Source: Rhabdornis inornatus (Eukaryota > Chordata > Aves > Passeriformes > Rhabdornithidae). Taken from it: a stretch of 64,000 nt of DNA. The DNA is taken from assembly GCA_013397075.1 (NCBI GenBank), contig VWZS01000850.1, positions 62,001 to 126,000 of the forward strand, in the 5' to 3' direction. The notes under the pieces were generated by a model. The model searched no databases, had not been told where the DNA came from, and worked only from the letters and a program-made list of their open reading frames with translations. Shown one piece after another: positions 1 to 12,908 of the stretch. The position numbers and the translations under genes are program-made. Numbering within the stretch: position 1 is the stretch's first letter; each line of letters begins with the position of its first letter.

Positions 1-3000
1 ACAATAACTTGTTTGGAGGAAAAAATTTGAAAACACAACTTTTCCATCCTGGGTAGGCAGCTGCTTATCCTGGGCATATACCTGGCATGTAGGGTACTTA
101 CATGTTCATCACTGTTTTGTCAGTCAGAACTGCTTTCTCAAAATAAAATCAGCAGCTTGGTAACTAAGCTGTCTTCGCTAATGTTTGCAGTACTTAGTTT
201 AGCACCACAGAATATTTGTATGTTTCTGCTCCTACTGTAGTCATACCTTAGACATGAAGAACAGTGGGAGAAATATGGTGTATGTGGGGAAAACAAAACC
301 AAATAAACCCTTTGCTTACCATCTTTATGCTTTTATTCAGCAGAAGCTTTTAGGATGTGCTTGGTGGAGATGTGCTAGTTTGGTGGTGGAATGAATTTTT
401 ATACCTACTGGGGCTTGGTGCTGTACTGGGGCAGTTTGTGCTCCTGCTGGGCTGTGCGTGTAGGGAAGGAATGGATGATTACAGCTACCCCTGCACTCTA
501 TAAATAGTTGACAGGCCTCTTCTGACCAGAGTACATTTCACTGCTTGGAAATTGCACGTGTGATCAGAAGTCAAGTATTTTCTCCTTTCCGGGCCCTGGT
601 TGCCTAGGTAGCATTTGCTGGTTCTGGTAGCATTTGTTCTGGCTAATAGTAAACTCAGTAGCATTTTTATGATCTTAACTTGGGAACTGATGGATTGGAT
701 GGTCAGAGTTGTGTGTTTCCTGTAACACTGAAACTCAGGAGCACTTAATAACCCTTCTTGAGACTTCATGCACAGAGAGAATGATTTGATTTGTAGATAA
801 GTGGTAGACTGGAAATTCTCACTGAGTTTTTAGATTGTATTGCCAGTGCACATTTGTGCCACTTTAAGGTCGTATGTCAAAATAATGACTTTCATTTAAG
901 CTGGAAATTGACAAGTGTTGGGATGTCAGGGTGGTCTTCCCGGAGTTCTGCAGGCACCTGCAGTTTACAGTGTTGTAATGGAAGCTACATGATCTGGTAT
1001 CTAAAGCCATACCAAGAACTCTTCTGCCTGGTTTAGGCTGGGCTCTTGGGAGAAGGAAGCAGTAGCTTGGTGGCTGAAATAGCTGGCTGGCCTAGGAAGC
1101 GGGTATATGTGCTATGAAGTGGGTTTAGCATTGGCCAGGGGTTGAACGTGTATGCAGGGATGGTCTTCAAGGAAGCCACTACTATTGGTAAGCAGCTGCA
1201 AAGCTGATCCCAGCAGCTTTTGAAAGGTACCCATATGGCACGTAGCCATATGAGTACTTACTCCTGTACGTTAAAGGTGGGGCAGGGATACTGATCTTGC
1301 AGAGTGAGATTCCCAGATCACTTCTGTGGACATGTTGTTACAGATGCTTTTATGACCAGGCAGAATTTTAGTTGCTTGATAAATTTGTTAAAGACAAATG
1401 AAACAAAATACAACAAATAACAGTCCAATGTGTTCTTCCCTTATCTTCCTTTTTGCAAAGGACAAGAAAGTGGTATTTCTTCAAGAAGAACAAGAAGTGA
1501 TCTCTTTTTCCTTTGTGCTGTGGAAGGACCCTGTGATTCATCCTGAGGAGAGAGAAAGGCGTCTCCGTGTCAGTTATATTAGAAGAATTTCTGGGAAGGA
1601 TGAGTGAAAAGCCAGGATAGATTAGAAATCATTACCTTTCATCTTTGAGACTTTGCATTTTTTGTAGGAAATTAAAAAGATTTATGAGAAGCTCAAAAGG
1701 AATAAATGCTGAAAAGCTGATTTTGTGTGAAAATTTCAGAAGATCTTACTTTTGGATATGATTAGCCTGATTTAAGAATGCACCTGAAATTGAAAACAAA
1801 CAAAAGACAATTGAAAAACAAAACCCCAAGCAGCTTTGTGCATGGTTTTAGATCTGGTTTTCTTGTCAGAGAAATAGTAATCTCTACCCTGGCTGACTCT
1901 ACATCTCTGGAGGAGTGGTCTCTCATGCTGAAAATGTGGAATATGTTGGCAGAAGTATAGTGCTTAAAATAACTTGTGTTGCCTTTGATGTCTGTGTGTG
2001 TTCTCTCACTGCAGGAAGCTGTATTCTTCATGATGGCTTCAGTGTGATTCCCGAAATGGTGTTTAATGGAGTAGCAAAGTAAAAACTCTGTTAATGCACC
2101 CTGCTTTCTTCTATGCAAGTATATAAGAGCACCAGAACTTCTGCCTTTGAGCTCTTCATAGATTAGAAAATCAACTGAAGTTTTAGGCATTCTTAAAAGG
2201 AATGCCAGATGAAAATACTCCAACTGCAACGTTTTTGCTCTTTTTACTCTTCATTTTACCAGCATGCTGGAAAATGGGGGTAACATCTGAAGGTCTTTAG
2301 AGGTCAAGTCCATTCATTCTTATCCCTGGCACCTTGCTGCATAATCCCTTTCAGAGACTTAGTGGGTGGAGCAGAAGCTTAGCAGGCGAGTCTGAAATGC
2401 GCAGGCTGATTTGGAGCCTGACTTTGGGAGATTGCGTAACTTTACTTCTGCCTCAATTTAGCTATTCTGTCTCACGTCCTGATAGCCACGGAGCACTCAG
2501 GGCTCTTCAGGCTCTGACTATGACCAGTTGATCTACCATTCACAAAAAAATTCCGTGATTTTTCATTTGGACTCAAAGAAATTGATGGTATGGTAATTGA
2601 TAGGTATGGGTGATGGGTTATTGTGGAAAAGGCTGTGGCTTTTGCAGCTCAGGATGTGGTGTGGTGGCTTTCACAGCTCAGGATCTGGTATGGATCCCAC
2701 AGAGCCTGAGTCAGGTACCAGCAAGCCCTGTCTCCAGGAATTGATGCAGCCCAGAACTGTTGTTTGTTGTGCTTAATGGGTGAGGTTGAAGAGTGTGGTT
2801 GTCTGAAAGGCCAGTGGTCTCCCTTCGTGGACTCTCAGGAATGTGTTGAGTGACGTTGGGATCAAAAGTGTGGAAGAACCATTTCCCATTCAGCTGGGAG
2901 CAACTTGGGACAGGGAAGCAAGAACCAGGACACTTAATCTCACAGGTGTAATATTACATCCGTGTCTCCTATACCTTCTTCACTTCCCATCTTTCTCTCC

Positions 3001-6000
3001 ATTAAACATGGCACCAAACTTGGGTTATTTCAGAAACTGCATACTGAGGTTTGCTAAAAAAGCGATTCACTTCCTAACCACTCTGCTTGTATTTTTATGT
3101 CAGAGGAAGCATTTCACTTTTCCTATAAAATGGCTGCAAAAGTTTTATAGAAACCTCAGTGCCTGCTTTTTCTACATGCAAATAGGGAAACTTGATAATC
3201 CAGTTTTGATCCTGTGCTCATTAGTGATGCTTTATTTTGTAAATCTTCTAACTCTGTTGGAGTAGTCATAGTAAAAGACTTTGAATGAGTTAATTTAAAC
3301 ACCATACTGTATTCTTCATCAGATTTTATGGTGCTTTAATTATAGGAACTCTAATGAGATTAGTAGCCATGAGTAAATCAGAAGGGGTGGTTGGGGGTGG
3401 GGAGGAACTGCATCTGACAGCGTTTTGTGCATGGTTAGCTTTGGTGGGACAAGAATCCTGCTTTCTTCTGGGCATGAAACGTGGAGATCATCCTCCCTCT
3501 GCTCAGGACTTCAGTCTTTCTTTCTGTGACCTGAGATCTTGTTTTTGACCTCTTTCTTTTCTGTGCATGATTTCTTTCTGAAAGAGCTGGAGAAAAAATG
3601 CTGCTGACTGTTACAGTCCGGATTTTTGTGGGGAGTGTGATTATAAAGCTGCATAGGGAAGAGGAAAATTTAGGAGCAGTCTGCATCACATAAAACTAGT
3701 ACTGGGTTGGAGCTAGAGGGCCTTGACACCTGTGTCTCATCAGGTGTCTGATGGTATCATATAAATGATACATCTTCAAAGCTGTAGTCTGCTGATGAAA
3801 ACCAGCCAGCAGAAATGTAGGCACCAAGTGCTGAATCATCTGATGGTTAATGAACTGCTTGTGCCCTGAGTCAAACCAGAGCTCAGAAGGGCCACTGTCA
3901 TTCAGTGCAGAAGCAGCTCTGTGTTTGCAAGGGTAATGATTCAAAGACCTTGCTCTAACACCAGCTACCGAGTTGCTGGGACGGCTGCAAACTGCCTACC
4001 AGGAGGTGATGGCAGGGTGAGCGACCACCCCTCCAGCTGACATTGCAAGAATGGAGAGATTTCTAAAGGAGAAAGAGAGGTGCAGGAGGAGAAAAGAACC
4101 TGCTGGTTTACAGGCTTTTTAAACCAAATCAGCAGCCTCAGACACTGTAAGCTGGCTGTGTTCCCAGGGGCACGGAGAAGGCAGATAGACTTGGTCCATC
4201 AGATGCAAGCATCCTATAAGCTGCAGGAGCACCTAAACTACTTCTCTGTCATTTTCAGCAAGCAGCTTCTGAAAGTCTGTCATGTTCCCCTGATGTGTTG
4301 TATGCAGTACCAGTGCTAAAATGCTGCTCTGTAGGCATATGCCACGGTTCAGGATGGTACCCGAGTGCCTCTAAGACTGTAAGAGTTAGTCTTTCAAGTT
4401 GAAAAGATACGTGGCAGACTTTTAGTCCATCTTAAATGCTTCTTGGTGAATCCAGCTTGTGCCAAAGCTTAAGTTTGGAACAGTTTACAAAATCCAGCAT
4501 TGATGAAAATGCTTTGAAATTAGGTTTAAAGAAAACTAGTTTTGAGCAATATTCTTAAATTATAATACTGCCTAGTTATCCTAGTGTGTGTAGGCCTAGG
4601 TGCTGTGTCAGCATATGAGCACTGCATGTGATATGTTTGTTCCCTGTGCAGAAGTACCTTCAAGGTTACATGTCTAGCTGTGACTTCTTGTTTGGATAAA
4701 TCTTCGCCAGGTGTACAGCTGGAATTGTGGCTGTCATTTCTTTAGCTATGCTGTTATGAAGTGAAGCATAAGAGAGTGGCTGTTCTTACAGCTGAGAACA
4801 TTTTCAGTAAAACTCTGGGATCCATGATACTGAGAACAGAAAAGATGGTGTCACCTTTGAACAGTTGCAGGAAGGGTTTTGCTGGTGGAAAAAGGCCCTG
4901 AGAGGAGGATAAATGGTATCATGAAGTGGTTGATGTTGGTAGTGAGTGATAAGGGTGAACAGTTGATGCTACAGTGAGTGATACCATGAGTTCACTGATG
5001 TTGATGGTAAAGTTGAATTTGAAGTGTAAAGTCTTCCTATGAATGGGAAATTGCAGCGGGAGATGGAGAACTGGTTTTGTTTTTGCTGGGGTTGAAACCT
5101 AATTTTGAAAATGTGTAATTTCTGTGAAGCAGAAGCCTTCCTTGTCAGCTGTCTCTCCCAGCCAGTGTGTTGCACCTCACTAGTCTGTGGGTGGTGTTGG
5201 CATTGGGGACCACAGACAGGCTGAGCCATCAGATCATCTGCTGCATGCCTTCCTTCCCACTGCTCCTCTCTTCACAGGAGCTACCAGGCACAGGTATGGA
5301 CTCAGTCCAGGACATGTAAAATTAAATGAGTAGAAAACTGAACTGTTGGTGCTTAGTTGTCCAAACAAAAAGAAATGAAGGAGTTAAATGAGGGTTGGGA
5401 AGGCCTTCAGCTCACCTCTGCCCCATTCCTGCTTCTCCACCCAGAACAACTGTTCTTCCAACTGCTCTGGGGCCTCTTGGCCCTTCATTCCTCTTTTCTT
5501 CTTGTACAAATATCTTGCTTTAAGTACTTGAAAAGGCCAGGCTTGAGGAAAGTATGTATTTTAAATGGCCAGGATGTCAGTACATTGTCAAAACGATTAA
5601 GAACTGTAAGGGATGTAATTTCTTTAAAAGAATTCGAACTGGAGGCTTCCGCCTGAAGAAGTGCATTACTTACCCACCCAGGTTTATCTGTTTTTCAGTA
5701 TGCTTTATCTGCTTGTGCTTATGTTTCTCTTGCTCCTTTTTTAAAGGACTTTCTTGATGAATTATATTTTAAAAGTAAAAAAGTCTTCATCTGTAGGATT
5801 TTATTAACCAAATACTACTTTCTCTGTACTAGAAAAAGTAACAAATTTGCATATCGTTGAAGAGGCTATTTAATTTTTGAGTCCATTTTTAAGTACTTGA
5901 AAAGTTTTTGGTAAGGCAAAGAAATTAATTTTACTTGGAAGTTAAAAATTAGAAAGAAAAATTCAAGACTTTACTAAGAGGAAAGTTTTACGGATTTCAG

Positions 6001-8580
6001 TGTGGAAGGTCAGAAGTTTAACAGTAGTTTAGGCCAGATTTGGAATTAAAACTGAAATGGCTTAGATTCCATGTTCAAGTCCACATCTGCCTTAGATGCT
6101 ACCTCACTGTGTTGATTTGAGATTGATGTATATTTTTATTGGCAGCCTTATAGAGATGTTCTGTTGCTCTCATTTACTTACTTAATTGTGAGAAAGGCTG
6201 TCCAGTTTGTGGATTAGAAATCCATGAAAAGGTAAAGAAATTTCCAAGTCTATCTCACTTCCATTTCCTTATTACCTAGCTAAGTAGACTGCAGAGCACT
6301 CATTTTCCTCAGTGATGTTTTTTATTAAGTACAGCACAAACCATATAAAGATTTTGTACTGGAAAATAGAAGGGGCAAAGTTCTATTTTCTCAAGCTTAG
6401 TCATCCTGATGCCATTTGTGTATTGTTTTCTACCACTAACACGATACAAACGGCAGCAAAGGCAGGTACCTCTCTAGTTTACTTGGTTTGGCTTCCTGAT
6501 CTTGTAGGAATGGTGGTGTATCAGCTTGAGGTTGTGGGATGGAGATCTGAGTGACTCTGTCACTTCAGCTTGTAGGAGAAGGAAGTCCTATCCAAACTGT
6601 TTCAGCTGTGACGTGGCTCTGTGGGGTTCTCACACAATACAAGGAAGGAAGAAAAGGGAGAAGAAGATTGCTGGGATGGGAAGGGCATGATGGTCGTGTA
6701 GGAGTTGGTTTGCTCCAGAAGGTGGACTTGCTCAGGGTAAGCTTTCATTAAACAAAAGGGAATTGTGAAGACTGGTGGCCTCCATGTAGGGTGGATCCTT
6801 GGCCTCTATTTAAAGCTGCAGCTGAATACTGGCCAGTTATTCTGGTGAATGGTGGCTAGAAAGTGAAATGGGACTAGCTCTTTTTCTGGTTTCCTGTCGG
6901 ATGTAGGCAGACAGGAAATAAATCTAGCCTTAAAAAAAAAATAGTAAGGATTCTAAACACAGTTTCAAGTATAGAACTTCCAGGAAAATAATGGCTTAGT
7001 GTTTTGCTGAGCTGCTGGAAGACTTCTGTACCCCATTGGCAGCAGGGTAGGTGGAGTAGGTAGGTAAAGCATTCCATCTGTGACACGATTACAGAGTGCC
7101 TGTGAGGTGCCACTTCCCCGCAGAAGCAAAAGGAAGTCCTTCACTGTAGTGAGTACTATTGCTGCTATAGGGGGGCAAAGAAATGATGGGGGAGAGCTTC
7201 TTAACCTTTCAGCCATTTTAATGTTGCTTGCTATGAGAGTGTTAACTGGGGAGAGGACATCTTATGCCTTTCCATTCCAGTACACCTGTGCAGTGCTGGG
7301 TAAAATTTGTCCACTTAAAAGCCTTAAAGGAGCAAGCGTATAAATTGCTCAGTGCTTTTTCACATGCATGTGCAGTTCAATTGTGCAATAACTTGGAAAC
7401 TCTTGTTTAGTTAACTTTATGGCATTAACATGCAGGTTAAAAATGGGAAAGAATGTACAACTTCAGAGTTTTTTGGAATGGATGGATCTGCAAAAGAGCA
7501 AAGATAGCCCACAGTATTTAGATGCCTCGTGTTACCAACTACAGAATATACATGTTAGTATGGTTTTTTGTGATGAACTAATCCATGTGGAGGTTGGGGC
7601 AGAAAATGAGTTGTGAAATACTGGAGTTCAGTCTAAGTGTTGTTGCTGTTAGACACTTACGCATATTAATTTGTACAGGTCCACCTAGACCTGAAAGTGG
7701 CCACAGTGAAATACACTATTAAAATCTGGACATTGCAAAGTATTCATATATCTGGTGATCCTCATTTGCTTTACATAAGGTCAATGGAAATCAAGCAGAC
7801 TCAGAAATTTTCACTTATTTGTGTAATGGAAAGTAAATTCAGCCTTTTGTTATATTTCTCAGTAACACTTAAAGAGTAATTTTCAAATTTCTGAAGATAT
7901 CCATTCCTTCAAGACATTATTTGGAGTTCTAAGTTTATTTTAAATTACTAGCATCTTCCCAGTCAGTAAGGTACACATCTTTCTTGCACTGAGTTGCAGC
8001 AGTTACTGATGGACATCACTGAGTGCTTTTGTCTCAGCAAAGTAGGTATTTCATGTCAAGGCTTGATTTGTTGTTCTTTCAGTGAAAGCAACTCATCAAA
8101 TCCTACCTGAATTATCCCAGAATGTAATGCTTCATGGGAACCTCACCCAGGCCATGACAGGTAGTCAGACAAGACCAGGCTATCACTTTGGGTAAATTAA
8201 GGCTCTAAAATGAGTTCTGGATCTCATTCTATTTTCTCTCCATGTCAAGAAAAGGAAACTTGTCTAAAGCTGATGGCATACAGTGATTTTAGCTAGCAGT
8301 GCTGCTTACCCCAGTCTGCTACTTATTCCCTGCTATTTGTGTGTCATTTGGTCCATCATCAGGAAGAAAGATCTGGTTTAAAAAAGTAACCTTTCACAGT
8401 CATTTTTTGCTTCTTTTATTCTTACACAGTTTCTAATTGTGTGATGTACAATATGCAAATGTTTATTTCACCACAAGGTGGTACTGAATAAAGTGCTAAG
8501 TGGAGCTGTTTATTTTGGCAACCGTGGCAGCCTGTCAAACCAAAACATTTGCAAATTACATGTTCACAAAGGTGGCAGAT

Positions 8581-8610
8581 GGGGGTTTTCATTGGGGGTT
8601 TTCATTGGGG
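8581..8610. repeat. Short tandem repeat, 13-bp unit about 2.3 copies
   Basis: The unit GGGGGTTTTCATT occurs twice in direct succession and is followed by GGGG. It is a local duplication in non-coding sequence with no visible role. Confidence 0.85.
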
Positions 8611-9137
8611 CTCGATGAAATCAAAACTGCAGTTTGGTCCTTTTGTTGCATCATTTCCTCCTTCACAATCCAGAAGGCAGTTACGGCTTACGCAGCTCCT
8701 GAAGGTGCATCTGCACCCACAGCTCTTGGACAGGCAGGGTCCAGGTAGTTACTTCAAGCTGCTCACAGCACTGAGGTGCCCAGTCAAGCCCAGACTGGTA
8801 CCCACTGGTCTTGTCTCCACCACCTGTGACATCATTAAATATGAGCTTTCAACTAGCTAAATTCTAAAGCATCCACATGTGTTTTGTAGCATAGATTATT
8901 CCGAAGATAGTCTTACAAGTGAAGTTTTTCATGTGAATATTGTTGCAGATGAGGAACCTGTCTTTTGATCTTGCTTGTTTCGACAGCTTTAGTTTGCTGC
9001 AGCCAGGCAATGCCAAGTATGATCGTTATTTTCTTGAGAGAATTTTTTTTCTGCACCACAGAGCTCTCGAAGGAAGTTTCTTGGTGTTCCTAATCGGTTT
9101 GAATAACAAGTGATAAGATGCAGAAATTCTAAAAGAA

Positions 9138-9248
9138 TTTGGGGGTTTTATTGTGTGGGCTGTGTTGTGTTTTGTTGGAGGTTTTTTTGGTGGGTGGGGA
9201 TAGGGGTGTTAAGTTTTTTGGGGTTTTGTTTTGTTTGGGTTTTTTTTT
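9138..9248 (+). repeat. G/T-rich low-complexity tract
   Basis: About 110 bases on the + strand consist almost only of G and T, with G runs of three to five at 9141, 9157, 9192, 9196, 9203, 9220 and 9237. Three of the runs are tightly spaced at 9192-9206. The complement is a C/A-rich strand. Confidence 0.8.
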
Positions 9249-10027
9249 CCTGCAAAGACACAAAATGCACATTGGTATTAAATATGATGTTTGAAAACAT
9301 ACAACAGAGCAAGGTACGACACTGTCATGGAAGAACTGGTATGCATAATTGGATTTTGATAGTGAAGGTTCTTTTGAGCTTGGTCATATAGTCTCTTGGT
9401 ATAAGTAAAAACCCTAACATTTCTATGGAAGAAGACAACTAAAATAATGACTATTCCAGCATATTCTTTTCCACTCTTTTCCAGGTTTTTTTTATGTTTC
9501 TGTATGTGTACTGCTTTTGACCCATAAAAATTTTAAGCCTCTTTTTAAAATTAATCTAGATTTTAAGAAAAGTTCTAGCATGTGCACTGGGCTGTGACTA
9601 CAGCTTTCACAGGCTGGAAGCATGTCTTTTAGTGAGCAGCTTTGAGAGGTTTGGAGAACGGAGAGGAGAGCAAGAGAAGGGTCCTGTTTCATTGCATCAG
9701 TAATGAACTGGCACCAGATGATGTTTTTCTGATACTAGCTTAGCATTTTGTTTCTGCATTGAGTTTCCATGTAGAAGAATTTTATCTGTCCTTATGGTGA
9801 AAAGGAGCAAGGGAGAGGTTTTTGATTGTTTTTATTTTTCAAGCATGAGCTTGTCCAGCTGTTGGAATGTTAGTAGGAGACAGCAGATCTGGGTGAATGA
9901 TGGCAGATGATGCAAATAGCTGATAATGATGAAACCACTAAAAATCTGAATGCAATTTGAGGCTCTAGTACAGACAGGAGAGCAGTGAGGCACTTGTATC
10001 TGGTGAGGCTTCGTTTGGAATCTCGGC

Positions 10028-10881
10028 TGTAGTCAGTTGATGCTGGCTGGATGCCAGACATCCACCAAAGCCTCTCTCTGTCTCCCGTCTGCAGCTGGAC
10101 AGGAGAGAGAAAATATAAGGTGTTCATGGATTGAGATAAGGACAGATAGAGATCACTCACCAAACACCATCATGGGAAAAACTGAATAAAATTAGAGATA
10201 CTAACTTTATTGCTAACAAAATCAGAGCAGGATAATTAGAAGTAAAATAAACCCTTAAAAACACCATCTCCCTACCCCTCCCTCCTTTCCAGCTCCACCT
10301 CCTACCCCAGAGTGCTAGGAGACAGGGAATGGGGGTTATGGTCAGTTCATCACATCAGGAGTTTCTCCCGCTGCTCAGGGAGAGGAGTCCTTCCCCTGCT
10401 GCACCGTGGGGTCCCTCCCACAGGAGACAGTTCTCTGCAGACTTCTCCAATGTGAGTCCATCTCAAACTGCTGCAGTATGGGTCACTCTTCCACAGGGTG
10501 CAGTCCCCCAAGGACAGGCTGCTGCAGCGTGGGCACCTCTTTCCATGGGTCTCCCACCAGGTCACAGCCTCCTCTCAGGCATCCACCTGCTCCAGCCTGG
10601 GCTCCTCGGTGGGCTGCAGGTGGATTTCTGCATTGCTGTGGAGCTCCATGGAAATCCAGAAACTCCGTTTCTTTTGTTTATATCAGTTACCTCAGAGGTG
10701 TTACCGTGATTTCTGATGGGCCCATCCTTGGCAAATGACACATCCGTCTTTAGAGTCACCAGGGATTGGCTCTCCCCCAGACATGAAGGAAGCTTCTGGC
10801 AGCTTCTCACAGAGGCCACCCCTGTAATCCCTCCCCCTCCACTACTGCCCACAAACCAGGCCATGTAAACCCAATAAATCA
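10028..10881 (-). mobile_element. Endogenous retrovirus LTR, ERVL-like, antisense to RNF217 (probable solo LTR)
   Basis: The segment resembles a family of avian LTRs that I recall well and associate with ERVL-type elements. Seen on the minus strand it starts near 10881 in an upstream-type region and runs through a series of diverged tandem units. A core like CTGCTCCAGCGTGGG recurs near 10389, 10468, 10518 and 10586. It then reaches an AATAAA signal (plus-strand TTTATT at 10206-10211) and ends near 10028 with CTACA. No gag, pol or env reading frame adjoins it, and no clear target-site duplication was found, so a solo LTR is likely. ORFs inside it on both strands are by-products of its composition. 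It is diverged and probably old. The ends are approximate; the exact family needs a repeat library. Confidence 0.75.
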
Positions 10882-12850
10882 GGTTTAAGAAAAATGGAAC
10901 AAAGAATGACTGCAAGGAGAAAAATGAGTGTCGTGCAGATGCAGAATTCTTTACTTGAGCTTAAGGAGAACTGGGAGAAGAAATGACTGTTGTGTCTAAA
11001 TGCTAGAGGGGTAATTTGGGTAGACACATGTAAAGAATTTTTTGCACAACACAAAGCTCTAAAATTGCAATGAATTAAGTCAGGCTAAAAATCACTATGA
11101 GCCTCTGTCAGAGAGAGGGATTTGGAAGCATCTTTCCAGTCTCTGAAACTGGGAAGAAGGGTGCAGTATCAAAGCAGTTTGCAAAGCCAGCATCTTCAGT
11201 ACTCTCGAAAGAACACTTTCCATGTGGTGTGCCACTGTGTGCTGAATTTGACCCAGTTAGATGGTAAGGCTGCCTGTGCTTCTCAGTGCGCTCTGTCGAG
11301 AAGCTGATTTCCAATGAGGAAATGGTAGAAGATTTTTATTGTCTGGTGTTACTTTTTTCTTGACCATTGAAAACAGTAAAATACTTTGTAAGGCCCAATG
11401 GGTACCTGCTTGCAGCATGCTTCAAACAGTGCTCTGTATCTGGCATTATTTTGTTTGTATGGAAGGTAAAGTCAAGTGTTTCCCTCTGGTTTTTGGAGAA
11501 ATAGCTCTCAAATTTCGAAACTGAGTTTTTGGGATAGTTTCTGGTTCGACTGTTCTGGCTGAATCAGAGCAGTTTCCAAGCGATTCCTTCCCTCTGCTGG
11601 CAGAGGAGAGACTGCATTGGTGTTACCCGAGTTGACCTAGGCTATAGAGGATGCCTTTGTGAAATAACTCTCCAAGGGAATTCATGCAGGCTGTTGTATA
11701 AAGAAACTTGCGAGAGAGAACATTTAGCAAAGACCAGTGATTGTTTTAGTTTCCACTGATTGCTTTTACATTAAAACAATGAACAGAACAGATGGTCAAG
11801 GTGGAAGAGCTATGTAACATTGAAAAACAATCTCTGAAATCATGTGGTTTGGGCGTGGGGTCTGTTTTGAAAAAGATTTTTTTTGTGAAACTAACTGTTA
11901 CCACCTGGGCAAATTTGCTGTGAATTACTAGAAGGAAGTAGCTGGTTGTTGAAAGTCTTTTTCTTTCTGTTAGTCTGTAGTTTAGCTGTGTGTTTCAGTT
12001 GATAGGCTCCAGCATTATCATTCTGGATTTATCTCCTGATACCTCATTCTAAGTGGTTGCTTTCATTTTTTTTCCTTCTGTTTTTTAATGCCAACAGCTG
12101 TCAAGTATGGTGGAAGGATTTTGGCATTCTTGAAGTAATTATCTTGGTTGCCAGGTAGTGCTTTGGAAGCTCAGGGTGCTTGCAAGGTGGTTTATTGGGG
12201 ATTGTGGTGAAATCCTGGCTGAGTGCCCAGCCTGGTGTACATTGGGAGGGCTTTGCTGCTGAGATGCAATAAACACTGAGTTTCTGTACTCGTCATGAAA
12301 TACATCTGCAAACTGTCTAGATGAACTTGTTGAAGCTGTTGTGCTCTTTATAGCTGCTTTGTGTAGAAGCTAGATCCACAGGGAAAATGAATAAATCTTG
12401 CATAGGGGTAGAGGCTCAGTAGCCATGCGTACATGTGTTACGTTTTTAATGTTTTGTATTTGTTTGCACCTTTGAAGACTGCAGTGTGAAAGAATTTTTT
12501 TTTATTTGGTTCTTGTTAAGTTAGGTTTATACCAGAACAAACTCATCTCCTGCAGGGTTATATCACTTTGTGTCTCTGAGTTCACCTGTGAAGTATGTCT
12601 GGAAAGACAAATTTAATGGAACCACTGATAGATGCAAATTTTGGCTCTGCAATCAGTATGAGTACCAGTTAGATCACAACAAGCCCACTTCTGGATTTGA
12701 ATAAACCTTGCATAAACATGAAAACTGATATATGCTGACACCAACAGATGTTGAAACATTGAAAATATTTCTGAGAGTTGTATGGTTTTAATGGATTTCT
12801 TCATATATGTAAGCCATGGTGGAAAAACTCATGAGAACTCTCTGGAATGC

Positions 12851-12908
12851 ATCAGATAATAATAATAATCAGACTTATTTTATTTGTAATAATAAATCAG
12901 ATAATAAT
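12851..12908. repeat. TAA-rich simple repeat with a 13-bp direct repeat
   Basis: ATCAGATAATAAT occurs at 12851-12863 and again at 12896-12908, with further (TAA)n between them. It is a small degenerate microsatellite. Confidence 0.75.

Noticed and set aside
1762..2229. 155-codon open frame on the minus strand
   Set aside because: It shows no recognisable motif and overlaps another chance frame on the opposite strand.
2843..3265. 140-codon open frame on the plus strand
   Set aside because: It shows no family resemblance and has an ordinary intron-like base composition.
10329..10915. Several overlapping open frames on both strands
   Set aside because: They lie in the ERVL-like LTR, whose GC-rich repeated units keep frames open; LTRs do not normally encode these proteins.
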